From Paenarthrobacter histidinolovorans (GTDB taxonomy: Bacteria; Actinomycetota; Actinomycetes; Actinomycetales; Micrococcaceae): a stretch of DNA of 64,000 nt. The DNA is taken from contig NZ_BMPM01000010.1 in the NCBI RefSeq assembly GCF_014647595.1, forward strand, positions 103,628-167,627, written 5' to 3'. The notes below the pieces were generated by a model that was not told the origin of the DNA, searched no databases, and was given only the letters and a program-made list of their open reading frames with translations. Each line of letters starts with the position of its first letter. Within the stretch, counting starts at the first letter, position 1. The position numbers were made by a program, and so were the translations under genes. This document shows positions 16,542-25,187 of the stretch, one piece after another.

Positions 16542-17948
16542 ATGGCTGAATCCCCTCGCGTGTCCCTCGCTTCCGAACCCCTGGCTCTTGGCGCCCTTGA
16601 CGGCCGCTACCGTGCCGCCGTCGCACCCCTCGTGGACTACCTGTCCGAGGCCGCGCTGAACCGCGATCGCGTTCACGTCGAAGTCGAGTGGCTCATCCAC
16701 CTGACCAGCCAGTCCGTTCTTCCGGGCGCCGGTCCGCTCTCCGATTCCCAGATTGCCCAGCTGCGGGCCATCGTCACGGAATTCGACGCGTCGTCCGTCG
16801 CCGAACTCGCGGAGATCGAAGCCGTTACCGTCCACGACGTAAAGGCTGTCGAGTACTACATCGGCCGCCGCCTGCCCGCCATCGGCATTGAGAACCTGAC
16901 CGCCATGGTTCACTTCGGCTGCACCTCAGAGGACATCAACAACCTCTCCTACGCTGTGGGAATCAAGGGTGCCGTTGAAGATGTCTGGCTCCCCAACGCG
17001 ACGGCGCTGGTGAAGCAGATCGAGGCGATGGCGGAAGAGAACCGCTCCGTTCCCATGCTTTCCCGCACGCACGGCCAACCGGCCACACCCACCACGCTCG
17101 GCAAGGAACTGGCAGTCGTTGCGCACCGCCTCAACCGCCAGCTGGAACGCATCGCCAAGACCGAATTCCTCGGCAAGATCAACGGCGCCACCGGCACATA
17201 CGCCGCCCACGTCGCATCTGTGCCCGGCGCCGATTGGGAAGCTGTCGCCAAGTCCTTCGTTGAAGGACTTGGCCTCACATGGAACCCGCTCACTACGCAG
17301 ATCGAAAGCCACGACTGGCAGGCGGAGCTGTACGCCGACATCGCACGCTTCAACCGCATCCTGCACAACGTGTGCACGGATATCTGGAGTTACATCTCCA
17401 TCGGCTACTTCCGCCAGATCCCGGTGGCCGGTGCCACCGGTTCATCCACCATGCCGCACAAGGTGAACCCGATCCGCTTCGAGAACGCCGAAGCCAACCT
17501 GGAAATCTCCAACGGCCTCCTGGACACCCTGGGCGCAACACTTGTCACTTCCCGTTGGCAGCGTGACCTCACGGATTCCTCTTCCCAGCGCAACATCGGC
17601 GTCGCGTTCGGCCACTCCCTGCTTGCGATTTCCAACGTCGCCAAGGGCCTCAAGGCTCTCGACGTCGCCGAGGAAGTCCTGGCCGGCGACCTCGATACCA
17701 ACTGGGAAGTCCTGGGCGAAGCCATCCAGATGGTCATGCGTGCCGAGGCCATTGCAGGTGTCGAAGGCATGGAGAACCCCTACGAACGGCTCAAGGACCT
17801 CACTCGCGGCCAGCGGGTGGACGGTGCCCGCATGCAGGAATTTGTCCAGGGCCTCGGACTCTCCGCTGACGCTGAAGCACGCCTGCTCGCCCTGACACCG
17901 GGCAAGTACACGGGCATCGCCGACAAGCTCGTGGACCACCTGAAGTAA
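16542..17948 (+). CDS. purB: adenylosuccinate lyase
   Basis: PurB of 468 residues, fumarase/aspartase superfamily. It cleaves SAICAR to AICAR plus fumarate and adenylosuccinate to AMP plus fumarate in purine synthesis. The signature SSTMPHKVNP, the SRTHGQPATP catalytic-histidine segment and HFGCTSEDINN are all intact. Length matches the E. coli-type enzyme. ATG 16542 is chosen over an in-frame ATG at 16464 that lies across the DnaA-box pair and adds an unrelated leader. It stands alone, with a hairpin terminator after it. Confidence 0.97.
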   Translation: MAESPRVSLASEPLALGALDGRYRAAVAPLVDYLSEAALNRDRVHVEVEWLIHLTSQSVLPGAGPLSDSQIAQLRAIVTEFDASSVAELAEIEAVTVHDVKAVEYYIGRRLPAIGIENLTAMVHFGCTSEDINNLSYAVGIKGAVEDVWLPNATALVKQIEAMAEENRSVPMLSRTHGQPATPTTLGKELAVVAHRLNRQLERIAKTEFLGKINGATGTYAAHVASVPGADWEAVAKSFVEGLGLTWNPLTTQIESHDWQAELYADIARFNRILHNVCTDIWSYISIGYFRQIPVAGATGSSTMPHKVNPIRFENAEANLEISNGLLDTLGATLVTSRWQRDLTDSSSQRNIGVAFGHSLLAISNVAKGLKALDVAEEVLAGDLDTNWEVLGEAIQMVMRAEAIAGVEGMENPYERLKDLTRGQRVDGARMQEFVQGLGLSADAEARLLALTPGKYTGIADKLVDHLK

Positions 17949-17970
17949 CAGAGACAAAGCACAGCGTTCG

Positions 17971-18010
17971 ACGACGGCGGGCGGGGCTGGGAGCCTCGGC
18001 CCGCCGTCGT
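17971..18010 (+). terminator. hairpin terminator after purB
   Basis: Twelve-base arms ACGACGGCGGGC and GCCCGCCGTCGT around 16 bases, followed by GCTTTAA. One of five hairpins in the window built on ACGACGGCG. Confidence 0.6.
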
Positions 18011-18137
18011 GCTTTAACCGGCATCTGGTTTGGCCCGCCGTCGCGAGCAGCCCTGACTTCCGGCCTATGGGCCGTGAACACGGCGTGTCGGGCCGATTCC
18101 GCGCCGCTGCGGCTGATTGGCTGGAACCAACCAGGCT

Positions 18138-18186
18138 GGAACGCGGAACGCAGAACACAGAACGCGGAACGCAGAACGCAGAAAAC
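18138..18186. repeat. heptanucleotide tandem repeat RGAACRC
   Basis: Seven consecutive seven-base units (GGAACGC, GGAACGC, AGAACAC, AGAACGC, GGAACGC, AGAACGC, AGAAAAC) lie 76 bases before the phosphatase start. The 313-base gap between purB and that gene otherwise holds only the purB terminator. Confidence 0.75.
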
Positions 18187-18261
18187 AGAGCACTGGACGC
18201 AATGCGCGGAACACAGGGCCCGGAGGCGGGCCAGACGAAACGACGTGAGGAGCGGAGCACC

Positions 18262-18918
18262 ATGAAGCTCCTGTTGATCAGGCACGGACAAACCCCGGGC
18301 AATGTTGCAGGCCAGCTGGATACCGCCTTCCCCGGCCCGGGTCTGACCGGACTTGGGGAGCGCCAGGCTGCAGCCCTTCCGGAAGCCTTGGCGGCCGAAA
18401 GCATCGACGCCCTCTACACCTCTACCCTGCTGCGCACCCAGCGCACTGTGCTGCCGCTGGCCAAGGCCACCGGACTGGAACCAACAATCCTGGACGGCGT
18501 CCACGAAATCGAAGCCGGCAGTCTGGAAAAGAAGACAGACCACGAGTCGCACCTGCGCTACATGAATACGGTATTCGCCTGGACCGACGGCGACTTGGAC
18601 GTACGCATGCCCGGGGCGTACACGGGGCACGACTTCTTCGCCCGCTTCGACGCCTCAGTGGAAGAAGTGGCGGCCGCCGGACATGAGACGGCGGTGATCG
18701 TCAGCCACGGAGCCGCAATCCGATGCTGGGCCGGCCGCAGGGCTTCAGACATCGACGCCGTGTTCGCCAGAACGCATCAGTTGCCCAACACCGGAATCGT
18801 GGCCCTCGAAGGTGACCCGGCAAGCGGTTGGAGGGTGCTGCACTGGGACCAGCTCCCCGTTGGCGGCACGGCACTGGCGGGCCAAAATGCGGAGGACCCC
18901 ACCGGCGAGGCGCTGTAA
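18262..18918 (+). CDS. histidine phosphatase family protein
   Basis: Phosphoglycerate-mutase-like phosphatase of 218 residues. The LIRHGQTPGN motif supplies the phospho-accepting histidine, and VSHGAAIRCW the second catalytic histidine. A central HEIEAGSLE segment has the acid/base glutamate. The broad family dephosphorylates small sugars or nucleotides; the substrate is unknown. ATG 18262 has GAGG upstream; the longer ORF from 18067 begins inside the tandem-repeat region and is rejected. The upstream heptad repeat could affect its expression. Confidence 0.85.
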   Translation: MKLLLIRHGQTPGNVAGQLDTAFPGPGLTGLGERQAAALPEALAAESIDALYTSTLLRTQRTVLPLAKATGLEPTILDGVHEIEAGSLEKKTDHESHLRYMNTVFAWTDGDLDVRMPGAYTGHDFFARFDASVEEVAAAGHETAVIVSHGAAIRCWAGRRASDIDAVFARTHQLPNTGIVALEGDPASGWRVLHWDQLPVGGTALAGQNAEDPTGEAL

Positions 18919-19037
18919 CGCGGAAGACGGGCAGCATTTCTCCCGACGCTTACGCGTAGGAAACACCACGGTAACCCCGGCTACCTAGGCTTGAGACGCA
19001 TAGACACCTCCCCGAAACCCGGCGAATTGAGGCATAG

Positions 19038-19541
19038 ATGCAGACCAACCCACGGCTCAACATCCGGCAGGTCACGTGGGCCAACCCCGTAGGCGCCGAC
19101 CTCCGGGCCGCACAGCAGGCAGAACTGGATTCACGCTTCGGAAGCACGGACCACGAGCCCGGACCTCCCCCATCGGAGGCCGATACCGCAGTCTTTGTGG
19201 TGGCATACGAGAAGTGCTCAGGCCAACCGCTCGGTTGCGGGGGCCTGAGGATGCTGGATGAAAAAACGGCAGAGATCAAGCGTCTCTACGTGGTTCCGTA
19301 TGCCCGTGGTTCGGGAGTGGCCAGCTCAATCCTGGCTGCGCTTGAAGCCCAGGCGCATTCACATGGGTTCAGTGTGATCGCGGCCGAGGCAGGTTCAGCC
19401 CAGTCGGACGGCCGCAGTTTCTACGAAAGCGCCGGTTTTGCGGCCGTGCCCAACTTTGGTCCTTATGTGGGTGTCAACGAATCGTATTGCTACTCCAAGC
19501 GCCTGGATTCCCACAGTGCTTCGCACACTGCAATGGCGTAA
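19038..19541 (+). CDS. GNAT family N-acetyltransferase
   Basis: Acetyltransferase of 167 residues using acetyl-CoA. The motif A region is clear: IKRLYVVPYARGSGVASSIL contains the R/Q-x-x-G-x-G/A pyrophosphate loop, followed by FYESAGF near the C-terminus. The acceptor substrate cannot be predicted. The start has GAGG six bases upstream. It is followed by a hairpin and then a thioesterase gene in the same direction. Confidence 0.85.
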   Translation: MQTNPRLNIRQVTWANPVGADLRAAQQAELDSRFGSTDHEPGPPPSEADTAVFVVAYEKCSGQPLGCGGLRMLDEKTAEIKRLYVVPYARGSGVASSILAALEAQAHSHGFSVIAAEAGSAQSDGRSFYESAGFAAVPNFGPYVGVNESYCYSKRLDSHSASHTAMA

Positions 19542-19553
19542 GCAGGCCGGACA

Positions 19554-19585
19554 CCGGCGCAACATCCAGCCGGGAGTTGCGCCGG
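19554..19585 (+). terminator. hairpin between acetyltransferase and thioesterase genes
   Basis: CCGGCGCAAC and GTTGCGCCGG pair around 12 bases. Only TTCG follows, so termination may be partial. Confidence 0.45.
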
Positions 19586-19602
19586 TTCGATAATCTCGGA
19601 TT

Positions 19603-20037
19603 ATGGAAAAAGCAGACATCACCTTTCGGACCCGTAAATGGGTACGGCCCGAGGACCTCAACGCCAATGGCACGCTCTTCGGCGGTAGCCTGCTGAAGTG
19701 GATCGACGAAGAGGCAGCGATCTACGCCATCCTTCAATTGGGCAACGGCAGGGCCGTCACCAAGTACATCTCGGAAATCAACTTCGTGAGCTCGGCAGTC
19801 CAGGGCGACCTCATTGAGATGGGGCTGACGGCCAAGCACTTCGGCCGCACCTCCCTGACCATGCGGGCCGAGGTCCGGAACATGATCACCCGGCAGTCCA
19901 TCCTGACCATCGAGGAGATCGTGTTCGTCAACCTCGGCGCTGACGGGCGTCCCCAGCCCCATGGCTACACGGAAATCACGTATGACCGCGACCGGATTCC
20001 CACCCACCACCTGACCGAGACGCTCGACGAGGACTGA
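19603..20037 (+). CDS. acyl-CoA thioesterase, hot-dog fold
   Basis: Cytoplasmic acyl-CoA thioesterase of 144 residues that hydrolyses acyl-CoA to the free acid and CoA. The NGTLFGGSLLKWIDEEAA stretch is the YciA/BFIT-type motif with the catalytic Asp, and the SEINFVSSAVQGDLIE beta strand follows. The normal length for a single hot-dog unit suggests a hexamer. The ribosome site is weak. A strong terminator lies about 40 bases after the stop. Confidence 0.85.
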   Translation: MEKADITFRTRKWVRPEDLNANGTLFGGSLLKWIDEEAAIYAILQLGNGRAVTKYISEINFVSSAVQGDLIEMGLTAKHFGRTSLTMRAEVRNMITRQSILTIEEIVFVNLGADGRPQPHGYTEITYDRDRIPTHHLTETLDED

Positions 20038-20079
20038 ACCACCCGCCGTCGGACGTCCATCAAGAGCTGTTAAACGGGT

Positions 20080-20109
20080 GCTGGCGGCCGCGAATACGCG
20101 GCCGCCAGC
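20080..20109 (+). terminator. strong hairpin terminator after the thioesterase
   Basis: Thirteen-base arms GCTGGCGGCCGCG and CGCGGCCGCCAGC around AATA, followed by TTGTATTT. Confidence 0.75.
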
Positions 20110-20158
20110 TTGTATTTCCGGCGACGGGAGTGAGTGCCGCCGGAACCTGTAGGGCGCC

Positions 20159-20908
20159 TTAGCGCCGGTCGAACGTCAGCCCGCCGGGCACCTGGAACGT
20201 CGGCATGAGTTCGAGCATGCCCACGTTGACGTGGCGCGGCGTTTCGATGGCGTAGTCCAGGGCGTTGACGATGTCGTCCGTGGTCAGCGACTCGTAGCCC
20301 TCGTAATAGGTCTGCCAGGCTTCTTCCATGGCCTCGGGGGTGCCGCCCAGGTTGCGGCCGAAGATCTCGGTCTCCACACGGCCAGGGCAGATTTCGGTGA
20401 CGCGGATTCGCTTGCCGACGGTGTCGTTCCGGAGTTGCCGGGAAATCTGGTGCACGGCGGCTTTGGTGGCGTGATAGACCGTGTGGCCATAGAAGTTGTA
20501 CAGGCCGGCGATTGAGCTGATGTTGATGACATGGCCAAGATCGCGTTCCACCATGCCCGGCAGCACCAGCCGGGTGAGTTGCAGCAGGCCGCGAAGGTTC
20601 ACGTCCACGAGTTCATCGATGTCTTCCTCCGAGGAGTCCAGGATGTTGCCCGGCCGGGAAACACCCGCGCAGTTCACCAGGACGTCCACTTTGAGGTTAT
20701 TGACGACGTCGGCCAGCGCGGCTGTGTCGGTCAGGTCAACGACGTGCGGGACGGCTCCCGTGCGATCAGCCAGTTCGGCGAGGCGTTCCTCGTTACGGGC
20801 TACGGCGTGGACTGTCAGGCCGCGCTTGGCGAGGCGCTCGGCGATGGCTGCACCCATGCCGGTTGATGCTCCGGTGACGAGGGCGGTGGTGTAGTCGGAA
20901 AAAGACAT
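20159..20908 (-). CDS. SDR family NAD(P)-dependent oxidoreductase
   Basis: Classical short-chain dehydrogenase of 249 residues. The TGASTGMG cofactor loop, NCAG, the catalytic SS in NISSIAG, and Tyr-Lys in YHATK are all present. CPGRVETEIFG follows. GGAGG lies five bases before ATG; the extended ORF to 21019 is not supported. It is the last gene of a minus-strand cluster behind the MHS transporter and pxpABC, so it may process the imported compound. The substrate is unknown. Confidence 0.88.
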   Translation of the reverse strand: MSFSDYTTALVTGASTGMGAAIAERLAKRGLTVHAVARNEERLAELADRTGAVPHVVDLTDTAALADVVNNLKVDVLVNCAGVSRPGNILDSSEEDIDELVDVNLRGLLQLTRLVLPGMVERDLGHVINISSIAGLYNFYGHTVYHATKAAVHQISRQLRNDTVGKRIRVTEICPGRVETEIFGRNLGGTPEAMEEAWQTYYEGYESLTTDDIVNALDYAIETPRHVNVGMLELMPTFQVPGGLTFDRR

Positions 20909-20990
20909 GGTGTCCTCCAGAAGGTGGGGAATCGGTGGGCCGCAAGTGCGCCGGACCCGCAGGCCCGGCGCACCTGCCGCAAGGTGGTGG

Positions 20991-22331
20991 CTAGGCGTCG
21001 CGGAGCGGTTCGTGGGCACGGTCCTTGACTGTGCTGACCGCGATGAGCGTGCCGAGGGCGGTGATGACGGCGTAGAAAGCCGGCATGTAAATGTTGCCGG
21101 TGCTGCCGATCAGCCAGGTCATGAGCAGCGGTGCGGTGCCGCCGAACAGGGCCGAGGAGATGTTGTAGCCGAGGCCATAAGCGGAGTAGCGGACGCGGGT
21201 GGGGAACAACTCGACGATCAGGATGTGGATGACTGCGGTGTGGCCGGCGAAAACGATGGCCATGATGCAGGCGCCGAGGATGGCCAGGCCCATTTGGCCG
21301 GTCGCTATCAGGGCGTAGGACGGAATGCCGAGGACAGCCATGGCGATGGCGGAGCCGGCAATGACCTTCTTGCGGCCAACACGGTCGGAAAGGGCGCCCA
21401 TGAACGGGATGGCGATGCAGATGACCACCAGGCTGCAAGCGGTGACGAGCAATGCCTCACCAATGGTGAAGTTCAGTTGCTTGCCTTTGAGGAACGTTGG
21501 CATGTAGGAGAAGAGCACGTAGTAGCCGGAGCCGTTCATCAGCGGGATGAAGAGGGCCAGGAGCATGGCACGGCGGTGTTCCTTGGACTGGAAGGCTTCC
21601 TTGAGGGGGTTCTTGGAGAGACCGCCCTCTTCCTTGAGTTTCTCGAAGTTGGGGGTATCGCTGATGGCCTTGCGGATGTACCAACCGATGATGCCCATGG
21701 GGATGGCGACCAGGAACGGGATGCGCCAGGCGAACGCACCGAAGCCGCCGCCGTCGATTGCTGCCTGGGTGAGCCACGGCGACATGGAGTAAGCCACCAA
21801 GGTACCGGTGAGCAGTGCCGCGAACGAGGCAATCTGCGCATACGAGGTGATGATGCCGCGCTTGCCTTCGGGGGCGTGTTCAGCCAGGAAGGTCATGGCG
21901 CCGGCAGCCTCGCCACCAACGGAGAAGCCCTGCAGGAGCCGCAGGAGGACCAGCAGAATGGGAGCTGCAACGCCGATTGCCGCGTAAGGGGGAAGAAGGC
22001 CGATGCCGGCGGTAGCGACGCTGATCAGGAGGATGACAAAGACCAGTAGCTTCTGCCTGCCGATCCGGTCGCCAAGGTAACCGCAGACTACAGCGCCGAG
22101 GGGACGGACAAAGAAGGAGACCGCGTACCCGGCGAACACGAAGAGCAGGGCGTTGTCCGGGTTGCCGGGCGCCAGGAAGACCAGGGCGAGAGTCCCTGCC
22201 ATGAAGGCGAAAATGCCGTTGTCGTACAGTTCCACGAAGATGCCAACGCACCCTGCGGTGACAACCTTGCGGGTTTGGCGGCCCGTGAGCCGCTCATGCT
22301 GCACTGGCGCAGCATTGGTGCTTGCGGTCAT
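20991..22331 (-). CDS. MFS transporter, metabolite:H+ symporter (MHS) subfamily
   Basis: Twelve-helix symporter of 446 residues. The MHS marks are FVELYDNGIF in TM1, the GYLGDRIGRQK loop, LLRLLQGFSVGGEAAGA in TM4 and GALSDRVGRKK in the second half. Relatives carry proline, betaine, shikimate or citrate. It lies between pxpC and the SDR in the same direction. Uptake of 5-oxoproline or a related cyclic amide is a reasonable inference from context, not from the sequence. Confidence 0.88.
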   Translation of the reverse strand: MTASTNAAPVQHERLTGRQTRKVVTAGCVGIFVELYDNGIFAFMAGTLALVFLAPGNPDNALLFVFAGYAVSFFVRPLGAVVCGYLGDRIGRQKLLVFVILLISVATAGIGLLPPYAAIGVAAPILLVLLRLLQGFSVGGEAAGAMTFLAEHAPEGKRGIITSYAQIASFAALLTGTLVAYSMSPWLTQAAIDGGGFGAFAWRIPFLVAIPMGIIGWYIRKAISDTPNFEKLKEEGGLSKNPLKEAFQSKEHRRAMLLALFIPLMNGSGYYVLFSYMPTFLKGKQLNFTIGEALLVTACSLVVICIAIPFMGALSDRVGRKKVIAGSAIAMAVLGIPSYALIATGQMGLAILGACIMAIVFAGHTAVIHILIVELFPTRVRYSAYGLGYNISSALFGGTAPLLMTWLIGSTGNIYMPAFYAVITALGTLIAVSTVKDRAHEPLRDA

Positions 22332-22385
22332 GACTTTTCCTTACTGGGATGAGCGTAGCAACGCCTACTGGTTGACGACAGGGTT

Positions 22386-23399
22386 TTAGCTGCATGCCGC
22401 AACTGGTAGGTCCTGCCACTGGGGACGGCATCCGATGCCGAGGAGTCCGAAGACGGTGTGGACGGATTCGCGGAGAGTCTCGAGTTGGGCCCGCGAGCGC
22501 CTATGGGCGGCAGTTGCTTCTGCCGCTGTGGTTTTCCGAAAACGGACTTTGTCCCCTGGCCTCGCTTGGGCCAGGACATCCAGTCCGGTGCTGGTAACCA
22601 CTGCGAGGACGGGATATCCGGCGGTGACGCCGCGTCCCCGGTGCAGTACCAGCAGCTCTTCCCTTGAGGGAACCTCGACGGCGCCCACTGGCACGCCGCG
22701 GGAAAGGACCTCACCGCTTGAGGTTCTTTCCGGAAGTTCGCCGCCGAGCCGCAGGCCGATGTGGTTGCTGCGGCCGCTGACGGTGTACTCGGAGGTGAAG
22801 AGCAGTTCACCGGATTCGCCAAACTCGGCGACGTCCGGTCCATCGGTCACGTCGACCAACAGGTCTGATCCCATGCTTGGACGCTCAAGTCCCAGCCGGA
22901 AAAGGGGAAGGTCGAAGTACGGCTGCCGTACAGGGCCGACGCTCCGACGGGTGACCAGCGTGGTTCCGTCCCGAAGCTGACGCCCGAAGCCCACCACTGT
23001 GTCCGGGGCTGCGCTGCCAAGGAGTGTCTCGGCCTCGATGGAGCCATGGATGGCCAGGTAGGCCCGGAGCCCGCGGTGGATACCGCGAATGGAGACTGAC
23101 TCTCCTGCCCTTACGGAGACAGGCTCCCACTGGCTGCAGGGTCGTCCCCCGACGGTCAGGGTCAGGGGTGCGCCGGTGACCGCGATCAGGACATCCGTGT
23201 TCGCGGTCATCCGGAAATCGAGTGCTGTGATCTCCACCAGGGGATCGTTGTCCTGGTTTCCGGCAAGGATGTTTGCCGCCCTCGCTGAATACTGGTCGAG
23301 GGCGCCGTTCACGGGAAGTCCGAAGCGGGGGCCGCGTGTCCTGCCAAGGTCCGTCACCACGGAGTTGCCCGGCTGCTGTATGAGGATCCGGCCGCTCAT
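22386..23399 (-). CDS. pxpC: 5-oxoprolinase subunit C (biotin-dependent carboxyltransferase domain, KipA-like)
   Basis: PxpC/KipA of 337 residues. With PxpA and PxpB it opens 5-oxo-L-proline to glutamate at the cost of ATP. The LIQQPGNSVVTDLGRTRG start, GLPVNGALDQYSARAAN, and YTVSGRSNHIGLRL are family hallmarks. ATG overlaps the pxpB stop (ATGA). The ORF extension to 23561 lies inside pxpB and is discarded. This is the usual pxpBC pair, with pxpA on the other side. Confidence 0.92.
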   Translation of the reverse strand: MSGRILIQQPGNSVVTDLGRTRGPRFGLPVNGALDQYSARAANILAGNQDNDPLVEITALDFRMTANTDVLIAVTGAPLTLTVGGRPCSQWEPVSVRAGESVSIRGIHRGLRAYLAIHGSIEAETLLGSAAPDTVVGFGRQLRDGTTLVTRRSVGPVRQPYFDLPLFRLGLERPSMGSDLLVDVTDGPDVAEFGESGELLFTSEYTVSGRSNHIGLRLGGELPERTSSGEVLSRGVPVGAVEVPSREELLVLHRGRGVTAGYPVLAVVTSTGLDVLAQARPGDKVRFRKTTAAEATAAHRRSRAQLETLRESVHTVFGLLGIGCRPQWQDLPVAACS

Positions 23400-24133
23400 C
23401 GCGGACGCTCCAATTCCAGCGGTTCCAAGTCCATGCCCACGAACCCGTTGAAGTCTTCGGTGGCGATCTGCCGAAACCGCAGGATGTCGCCGGGCTTGTA
23501 GGGCACCAACGGTTCCTTGCGGATGTTCAGGACGGACAGCGGGGTCTGGCCAATCACGCACCAGCCACCGGGGGCTGATGCCGGAGCGATGACCGCCTGG
23601 CGTCCGGCAACTGCCACTGCACCGGCGGGCACGCTGAGCCGGGGATCCTTCAGGCGGGGCACGGGCTTGGGAAAGGCCGGACCGTCCATCATGGGCGAAC
23701 CTGCGGGAGCGCCGAGGCAGCGCACGGTGTAGGTCTTTTCAGTGTGGAGCCGAATGACTTCCCCGGTAGAAATGCCTTGGTACTGCGCCACGAGTTCCAG
23801 ATCCGGACCGAAGTCGCCGCCGTAGACCACGGGTACATCGAACTCCCTGGGAGTTTGCACACCCTCCCCGGCGTGGTCCAGCTCCAGCAGCCCAAGCTTG
23901 ACGAACGCGCGCACTTGGCGGGCCGAGACCAGGATCGGATCGAACTCAACCAGAACAGAGTCATAGGTGGGAACCGCGCCATGAAGACCTTCCGCGCCAC
24001 AGTTTTCCAGCCAGTCGGCCAAGCGATGAACCGTGAGCCAGTTGTCTTCGCTCGCCTGGGAGATGGCCACGACACGCAGTGCGGAGTCACCGGACTCGTA
24101 TATCTCGGTGGGGGCCACTGTCAGAACGGACAT
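23396..24133 (-). CDS. pxpB: 5-oxoprolinase subunit B (KipI-like)
   Basis: PxpB/KipI of 245 residues, the cyclophilin-like allophanate-hydrolase subunit 1 fold. IYESGDSALRV at the N-terminus, VPVVYGGDFGPDLELVA and LGAPAGSPMM are typical, and the GGWCVIGQTP segment closes the domain. It starts one base after the pxpA stop and overlaps pxpC by four bases, so all three subunits are translationally linked. In Bacillus its homologue also inhibits the KinA kinase, which has no counterpart here. Confidence 0.92.
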   Translation of the reverse strand: MSVLTVAPTEIYESGDSALRVVAISQASEDNWLTVHRLADWLENCGAEGLHGAVPTYDSVLVEFDPILVSARQVRAFVKLGLLELDHAGEGVQTPREFDVPVVYGGDFGPDLELVAQYQGISTGEVIRLHTEKTYTVRCLGAPAGSPMMDGPAFPKPVPRLKDPRLSVPAGAVAVAGRQAVIAPASAPGGWCVIGQTPLSVLNIRKEPLVPYKPGDILRFRQIATEDFNGFVGMDLEPLELERPR

Positions 24134-24134
24134 G

Positions 24135-24923
24135 TCAGGCTGCCTTCTTCCTGGTATCCATGACCTCGGCCAGTGGGGCGATGCGAACGCCGGCGGAGAT
24201 GAGCTCGGAACGGATGCGGCTGGCCAGTTCAACAGCGCCGGGGTTGTCCCCGTGGAGGAGGACTGTATCGACGTCGATTTCCATGTCCGCGCCGCCGGCG
24301 CAGCGGATCTTGCCTTCAACCACCATGCGAAGCGTCCGCTCCACGATTTCGGCGGGATCGTGCAGCACGGCACCGGGTTGGCTCCGGGGAACCAGTGTCC
24401 CGTCTTCCTGGTAAGCGCGGTCCACGATGCCGACGATTGCCACGTCCAGCCCTGCGGCACGGGCAGCAACGGCCAGTTCGCCTTCCTGGGCCACCACAAT
24501 AAGTTCCTTGTCCACGCGGGCCGCAGCTGTGGCCACTGCCTGGGCGTAATCAGCCCGGACGGCAACGAGGTTGCCAAGCCGGCCGTGGGGCGCGAGGTGC
24601 GTGACCTTGGTGCCCTGGAAAGCGGCGAAGCCATTCAGGGCACCCACTTGGTACACGACGTCGTTCTGGACTTCACCGGCCGAAAGGCCCATGTCGCGGC
24701 GGCCGAAACCCCGCAGGTCCGGGAAACCCGGATGAGCCCCTATCCCAACTCCACGGCGCACGCATTCAGCAACAGTGGCGGCCATAATGTCCGGATCACC
24801 TGCATGGAACCCGCATGCGATATTGGCGCTTGAGACGATCTCAAGGAGTTCGGAGTCATCGCCAATGGTGTAGGCGCCAAATCCCTCTCCGAGATCCGCT
24901 ACAAGATCAATTACCGGGTTCAC
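24135..24923 (-). CDS. pxpA: 5-oxoprolinase subunit A (LamB/YcsF family)
   Basis: PxpA of 262 residues. DLVADLGEGFGAY, ANIACGFHAGDP and GAHPGFPDLRGFGRR are the LamB/YcsF signature; the fold is related to polysaccharide deacetylase barrels. The start is GTG with only GAAAGAG upstream, so initiation may be weak. It is first in the pxpABC-MHS-SDR cluster and divergent from a LysR gene whose product is the obvious candidate regulator. Confidence 0.92.
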   Translation of the reverse strand: MNPVIDLVADLGEGFGAYTIGDDSELLEIVSSANIACGFHAGDPDIMAATVAECVRRGVGIGAHPGFPDLRGFGRRDMGLSAGEVQNDVVYQVGALNGFAAFQGTKVTHLAPHGRLGNLVAVRADYAQAVATAAARVDKELIVVAQEGELAVAARAAGLDVAIVGIVDRAYQEDGTLVPRSQPGAVLHDPAEIVERTLRMVVEGKIRCAGGADMEIDVDTVLLHGDNPGAVELASRIRSELISAGVRIAPLAEVMDTRKKAA

Positions 24924-25048
24924 GTGTTTCTCTTTCCGTGGTTTTGCGGTGGAATTGAATTCCAGGGAAACGGCGGGTGCTTTCAGGATTCCCCTCCGTT
25001 GCCGGATGTTCTTTCCAAAAGTCTCGCACCGGGCAAGCACGTGGCACA

Positions 25049-25076
25049 AAGACCTAATAGCTATCCCGTAATAGCT
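25049..25076. promoter_or_regulatory. LysR-type regulatory region between pxpA and lysR
   Basis: AAGACCTAAT begins at 25049 and overlaps the first of two direct TAATAGCT repeats, spaced 14 bases apart (25055-25062 and 25069-25076). The same AAGACCTAAT reappears upstream of the aminotransferase/ligK operon. The site is 112 bases before the lysR start, the right place for an autoregulated divergent LTTR promoter. Confidence 0.4.
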
Positions 25077-25187
25077 CTCCGTTATGACCTGCACCACCCT
25101 GTACTGTGGCTTGGGTCCCAACGGGCCCGGATAGAATTTCCCTAACGCATGCCACCCGGGGACGTGGCCCTCCAGGAAGGCAGACTC

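Noticed and set aside
16065..16913. Long in-frame extension of the lipase-like gene across the small WXG100-like gene and into purB
   Set aside because: It lacks a ribosome site and conflicts with the coupled gene; the TGATG junction fixes the start.
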